From contig NC_089443.1 in assembly GCF_026210795.1 (NCBI RefSeq), positions 3,410,001 to 3,474,000 on the forward strand: a DNA stretch of 64,000 bases, read 5' to 3'. The notes under the pieces are model-generated. The model did not search any database. It was not told the origin of the DNA and worked only from the letters and a program-made list of their open reading frames with translations. Shown here in pieces: positions 59,690 to 64,000 of this stretch. Position numbers and translations under genes: made by a program. Position 1 is the stretch's first letter, and every line of letters begins with the position of its first letter. The stretch is from Rhizophagus irregularis (taxonomy: Eukaryota; Glomeromycota; Glomeromycetes; Glomerales; Glomeraceae).

Positions 59690-60740
59690 TTGAAACAGTT
59701 TATTATTAATATTATTATTAAGAAAACGGAAGAAAGTAAAAGAAACTTTAGTTCAGTGTTAAAGGAGATGACGGAATTGGGTTTATTAAATGCATGTTAC
59801 GCATTTTCCTTTAATGAATATAAGCCCCTTAAAAAAAAACTGTAAAAACGTGTAATATCATAATATTAATATGGGAGTTAGAAATGAAAATTCTAACACT
59901 AGATAAATAAAACTAAAAGAACTAAGACGACGGTAAAATATTGAAGTTTAATCTTTTATCTGTAGATTATTTGATCATCTAAATTATATTATTAATTGGT
60001 GTAACTTGGCGTAACTATATGCAAATCTTATGATCAACTATGCCGAAACTACAGAGAAACCTATTATAGAGGTTTCGGCATGTTTCGGCAGTTTCGCAAT
60101 TTTGACAGGTTTCGCAGTTTCGGCGTTTCGGCGTTTCGGCACTATATAAGAGGTTTCACCTTTCGGCATTAGGCCAAACAGGTTTCGGCAAGCAACCTTA
60201 GTATTATTTATATTTTAATGGTATTTTCCTACCATTTTTGTGATGTCTTTCTTATTACTTTGTATATTTTAGTGGTATGTTTTCCTATTATTTTCGCAAT
60301 GTTTTTCTTATCATTTTCGTAATATTATTTATATTTTAATGGTGTTTTAACTATTATTTACGTGGTGTCTTTTCTATTTTTTGTGGCATTTTTTTGTTCC
60401 TTTTCATTTCACTTTTGATACAATTATTTCAAATTGTACAATTAAAAAAATTAGCTAATCATTGATTGAATAAACTTTATATATAAATAAATTATTTAAG
60501 TATGCAATATTAAAATTTACAGTAAATATTTAATCAATCAAATTTAATAAATTAATTAAAAGTAAAATCACCTGAGTGAAATTACTTTTAGGTGATTTCA
60601 TCTTTGAGTGCAAGTTAGCAACACTCTATTAATTAAATATATTTTATTAAATCCAATTTTAAATATGATCAATACATATTAATATACAAGTAGATTAACA
60701 ATATTTAATTAATAAAGTTAATAAACAGTAAAAGAAATTA

Positions 60741-61430
60741 ATACTATTACAAAAATGTAAATTTCTCCATAAGTATTATACTTACACCCATAAAAATTAA
60801 TATGTAGATAGTTTCGATCTTGCTGAACAATTTTCAATTAATTTAGAAAGTTGATTTCATTTGACTAAAGGGGTGTAATTATACTCTGAAGTTGTAAATG
60901 GAAAAATGAAAAATTTGGAAGTTAGTACCGTTATGAAAAATGCACTTTTCTCCATAAGTATTATACCCACACTCATGAAAATTAATATATAAGTAATTCG
61001 ACCTTACTGAACAACTTTCAATTAATTTAGAAAGTTGATTTCATTTGACCAAAGTGGTGTAATTATGCTCTGAAGTTGTAACAAAAAAGTGAAAATTTTA
61101 AAAGTTATTACCATTAGGGAGCTTACAGATATTACGTAATTATTAAAGGAAGGGAGAGTAATCAAAATCTTACATTACACTTAATAAAATATATAATTTA
61201 TAAATATTATAATTAAATCTGACAAGGGGGGGGAGTAAGCTTATATTAAACTGAATATTACGTAATATATGTAACTCCCCTTATAAAAAATATGTTTTTC
61301 TATATAAATATTATAATTAGCCTTATGAAAATTAAAATACAAGTAGATTTAATTTGCTGAATAACCTTACTTAAGCATAAAAGATAATTTGATATAACCA
61401 AAGTGGTGAGAGTAAAATTATATTTTAAAG
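60741..61430 (+). repeat. Three-unit tandem repeat, 185-bp period, third unit interrupted
   Basis: CTCCATAAGTATTATA occurs at 60765 and 60950; each unit continues through GAACAA(T/C)TTTCAATTAATT and TTGATTTCATTTGAC. The third unit starts near 61104, is split by the insertion at 61117-61280, and resumes at 61281 with more divergence. Confidence 0.8.
61117..61280. mobile_element. 164-bp MITE with TTA duplication (PIF/Harbinger-like)
   Basis: The left end GGGAGCTTACAGATATTACG and the right end (inverted GGGGAGTTACATATATTACG) are inverted repeats. TTA is duplicated at 61114-61116 and 61281-61283. The paralogous repeat unit at 60921 shows the uninterrupted site. Confidence 0.8.
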
Positions 61431-61878
61431 TAAAACATATTTACAGTAATTTTATTTAACAAAATAAACATGTATAATATAGTAATTTTATATTAAAAAT
61501 AATACACTGATTTTAATAAAAATTAAAAAAGATACTATTGAAAGATAATTAATAAAATATTGAAAAAAAAACTGAAATTTCATTAAAAAAAAATTTTTGT
61601 TTATGTATTTATATAAAATTGTGAAATGTAATACAAAATTAACACCCACTATTAGTGAAAATAAAATAAAAATTAATTATAAATTTAATATATAATATTT
61701 TAAAAAGTTCTATAAATATGAAAAATAAGCAACTTAAAACTCTTAGTATTTTAAAATAATGCAATTTAATTATCTTACATAGTATAAAATTTTCTCAAAA
61801 TTAAGTATTATAAAATTTTTACATTATTAAATTTTTCTATATTGGCTAAGCACCTTGGTACCTTACATATATAATATA

Positions 61879-62047
61879 CATGCTGCCCAAATTATTTTGG
61901 GATGCCATAATTATAATTTGGAATGTCATAATTCATTCAATTTATATATAATTTACTATGTAAAGTGCCAAAATAATTTGGGATGTCATAATTGAATTTG
62001 GGATTTTACTTATAATTATGGCAGTCCAAAATAATTTGGGTGGTATG
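61879..62047. mobile_element. 169-bp MITE with TA duplication (Tc1/mariner-like)
   Basis: The left end CATGCTGCCCAAATTATTTT and the right end (inverted CATACCACCCAAATTATTTT) are inverted repeats continuing through CTGCCATAATTATAA. Both flanks are TA. The subterminal motif AAAATAATTTGGGAT recurs internally. Confidence 0.75.
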
Positions 62048-62362
62048 TATAATATATAAGCATTTTCTGGGATCCTTGTACAAGCCTTTCTAGTTATATG
62101 TATAGATGTTTAGTTAAATAATAGAATTAATTGGTATTTATTTTACTGTGATACTCATAGATGATCCAGCTATATATTAATGCAGCTATTTAGTAAATTT
62201 TTTTATCAACATATTCCATTATTATATTTATTATATAACATAAAATTTATATAAAAATTTTAGTAGGTAATAATTATCAAAAATTTTTTGAAAGATTTTA
62301 TAAATGTCATAATAGTTTTACTAAAAATGATTTTTAATAATTATTTAATAAGATTATATATA

Positions 62363-63250
62363 GGAATGGTAATAATTAGTCATAGTTAATCATCAGTTAG
62401 TCATAACTGATCAAGAACTTTTGACCGACTGGTTATTCTAATTAATTGCTATAATTGATTATTTGACTGACAATTTGATTGCTTAACCAATTATTATCAA
62501 TCTAGTTTTTAACATTTTTTATTAAAAAAAATATAAAAACCCTTTTTTTTTTACAATTTTTTTTATTAAAATAATTAAAAAATATTATAAAAACATTTTT
62601 TTTTTAATTAATTATTAATAAAAATATTTTTACAATGTTTTTTATTAAAATAATTAAAAATGTTTGTAAAAAATGTTTTTTTCATTAAATTATTAATAAA
62701 AAATATTTTTACAACAGTTTCTATTAAAATTATTAAAAAATGTTGTAAAAACGTTTCTTATTAAATTTTTTATAATTTTTTTTAATTGAAATATTGTGAA
62801 AATATTTTTTATTAATAATTTTATAACAAAGAACATTTTCACATTTTTTTTAATAAAAAATATTGCAGAAACATTAAAAATTAGACTAATAATAATCAGT
62901 CAAATGGTTAATTAAACAGTCAGTCAGAAATCTTAACTGACCAATATCAGTCATGATCATGACCAATCATTAAAATTGCTTGTCTAAACCTCTTCAAAAT
63001 TCTACGATTAGTTTCATCAAAATTTTACTATAGATTTATTATAGTTTCGGCAGAGTTTCAGCAGTTTCGGTATTTATAATAAGTTTTGGCAGTTTCACCT
63101 TTCTCCAAAGTTTTGCCAGTTTTTTAATATAACTTTAATATAGTTTCAGCAGAATTTCGCTTTTCAGCGAAACGCCATCTTACCTAAATCCCTAAGTTTC
63201 AGCAAGCAACCTTACCAATCATAATCAGTTAATAATTGTAACCGTTACTA
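62363..63250. mobile_element. Decayed element containing a hAT end remnant
   Basis: The outer ends (GGAATGGTAATAATTAGTCA near 62363 and its degenerate complement near 63220-63250) and internal (A/G)TCAGTCAA words form imperfect inverted repeats. Within it, 63043-63214 is a diverged copy of the hAT right end: several GTTTCGGCAG-like words and a terminal GTTTCAGCAAGCAACCTTA matching the hAT terminus at 60182-60200 with one mismatch. Confidence 0.5.
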
Positions 63251-63770
63251 TTTTAGATTATCCTAATTCATGAATATATATGGAATTTCTTTATAATTAA
63301 AAATATATTGTACATATTGTTTTACTAACTTTAAATTTATAGAAAGTATAAGAATCTGTAAATATATATTTAAAATATTTATTATATAATTTAAATGTTT
63401 CATTATGTAATTTTACAAAGGAAATTTATAGACTATTACTTATTAATATTCAAAATAAGAAAAATAAATATAGATTCTGGCAATTATTAGCAATCCTAAG
63501 TAACAAAAATTAAATTAAAATGAACTTTTTATTTATAAAAATAAACTAATGTCTTTAAAATTTTCTTCTATTTACTGTTGAAAATGCATCAATTTTTCAA
63601 TACATTTTAAAATTTGCTAATTATATTACAATAAACAAAGGATATGAAAGATCACTTTCATTTATGAATAATAATAGAATAAAATAACCTAATTGGATTT
63701 TTACTGAATCATATAACTCAATATATAAGTTTAAGTTTAATCAAGATTATAAAAATAGATTAATTTTATA

Positions 63771-63813
63771 TTCACCAGAGGTGAATTTACTTCTGGTGAA
63801 ATTCACCAGAGTT
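63771..63813. repeat. Isolated CACCAGAGGTGAA / CTGGTGAAATTCACC end motif
   Basis: TTCACCAGAGGTGAATTTAC followed by TTCTGGTGAAATTCACCAG resembles the ends of the elements at 49540 and 55061. It may be the start of a third element running out of the window. Confidence 0.4.
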
Positions 63814-64000
63814 TTATATTAATTTTGTTTATATTACATTTTACAATTTTATATATATAAATAAAAATTTTTTTATGAATTTTTTTAAACTGCATACAAC
63901 TCAATTTTATAAATTAGAAATGAAATTTATAGAGAAATTTGTGTTTTTTATAACACTACTAACTGTTTAACTTTTAAAGTTTTATATTTTTTATTTAATA

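Larger units (their letters stand above)
55714..60200 (-). mobile_element. hAT-superfamily DNA transposon (4.5 kb), 8-bp target duplication
   Basis: The ends are perfect inverted repeats TAAGGTTGCTTGCCGAAAC, flanked on both sides by GTATTATT (55706-55713 and 60201-60208), the 8-bp duplication expected for hAT. Both subterminal regions are packed with GCCGAAAC and its complement GTTTCGGC (about 55730-55870 and 60040-60190), probable transposase binding sites. It carries a BED-finger hAT transposase gene and a second Myb/SANT-like gene, both on the minus strand. Perfect ends suggest recent activity, though the transposase frame is broken. Confidence 0.9.
55061..60604. mobile_element. Outer element with TCACC/GGTGA-type ends, split by the hAT insertion
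   Basis: The left end has GTTTCACCTAGGTGATTTCACC at 55061-55082 and the right end has TCACCTGAGTGAAATTACTT and TTAGGTGATTTCA at 60569-60600. Between them a degenerate minisatellite of TTTTTGTGGTATTTTTC-type units (55490-55705 and, after the insertion, 60209-60400) reads continuously once 55714-60208 is removed. It resembles the element at 49540-51375 in design: palindromic ends and a repeat core. Confidence 0.45.

Overview
The window looks like nuclear DNA of an arbuscular mycorrhizal fungus (Glomeromycotina, Rhizophagus-like). The evidence is extreme AT richness, many short GT..AG introns, several HMG-box genes of the expanded MATA_HMG type, a kinase-like/Sel1-repeat fusion, lineage-type orphan families and dense nested transposable elements. 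No rRNA gene, tRNA gene or CRISPR array is supported. The species call is an inference from gene content; I could not run a search.

Layout. 0-8 kb: two HMG-box genes in head-to-head orientation (864-1577 minus, 6413-7243 plus) separated by about 4.8 kb of gene-free AT-rich DNA. 11.1-18.1 kb: a compact housekeeping island with four genes whose exon phases I checked by hand: a peroxisomal-type alpha/beta hydrolase ending in SKL (plus), a very-long-chain 3-oxoacyl-CoA reductase (minus, convergent with the hydrolase), a small RAD18-like RING protein (minus), and a 656-residue protein with a retrotransposon gag-like core and CCCH/CCHC fingers (plus, divergent from the RING gene). 19.5-20.9 kb: the 5' end of an Aurora-type kinase gene cut off by the 3' end of a LINE-like retroelement.

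20.9-38 kb is repeat and relic territory: a 9-bp-TSD MITE, pogo/mariner-type elements, decayed orphan-family genes (28.99-31.37 and 31.69-32.46 kb), and tandem repeats with splice-like borders. 38.1-46.3 kb is a second genic stretch: a secreted, probably GPI-anchored protein, a pseudokinase-Sel1 protein, a third HMG-box gene and two weak exons. 48.3-64 kb is a nest of mobile elements: a 2.7 kb element with 9-bp target duplication inserted in an older MITE and carrying an inner element with a 1.1 kb minisatellite; a hAT element (55714-60200, 8-bp duplication GTATTATT) inserted in another minisatellite-bearing element; and several MITEs of the TA and TTA classes.

Functional links are few. The hydrolase and the reductase both point to fatty-acid metabolism, in peroxisome and endoplasmic reticulum respectively, and share a convergent 3' intergenic region. 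The three HMG genes share the conserved N-terminal extension and box. The most unusual items are the hAT element that also appears to encode a Myb/SANT-like, RS-tailed second protein; the elements with GGTGAA-type ends and minisatellite cores; the equal-length exon-like modules (33 nt, 40 nt) in tandem repeats; and the pseudokinase that has lost its HRD, Asn and DFG residues.
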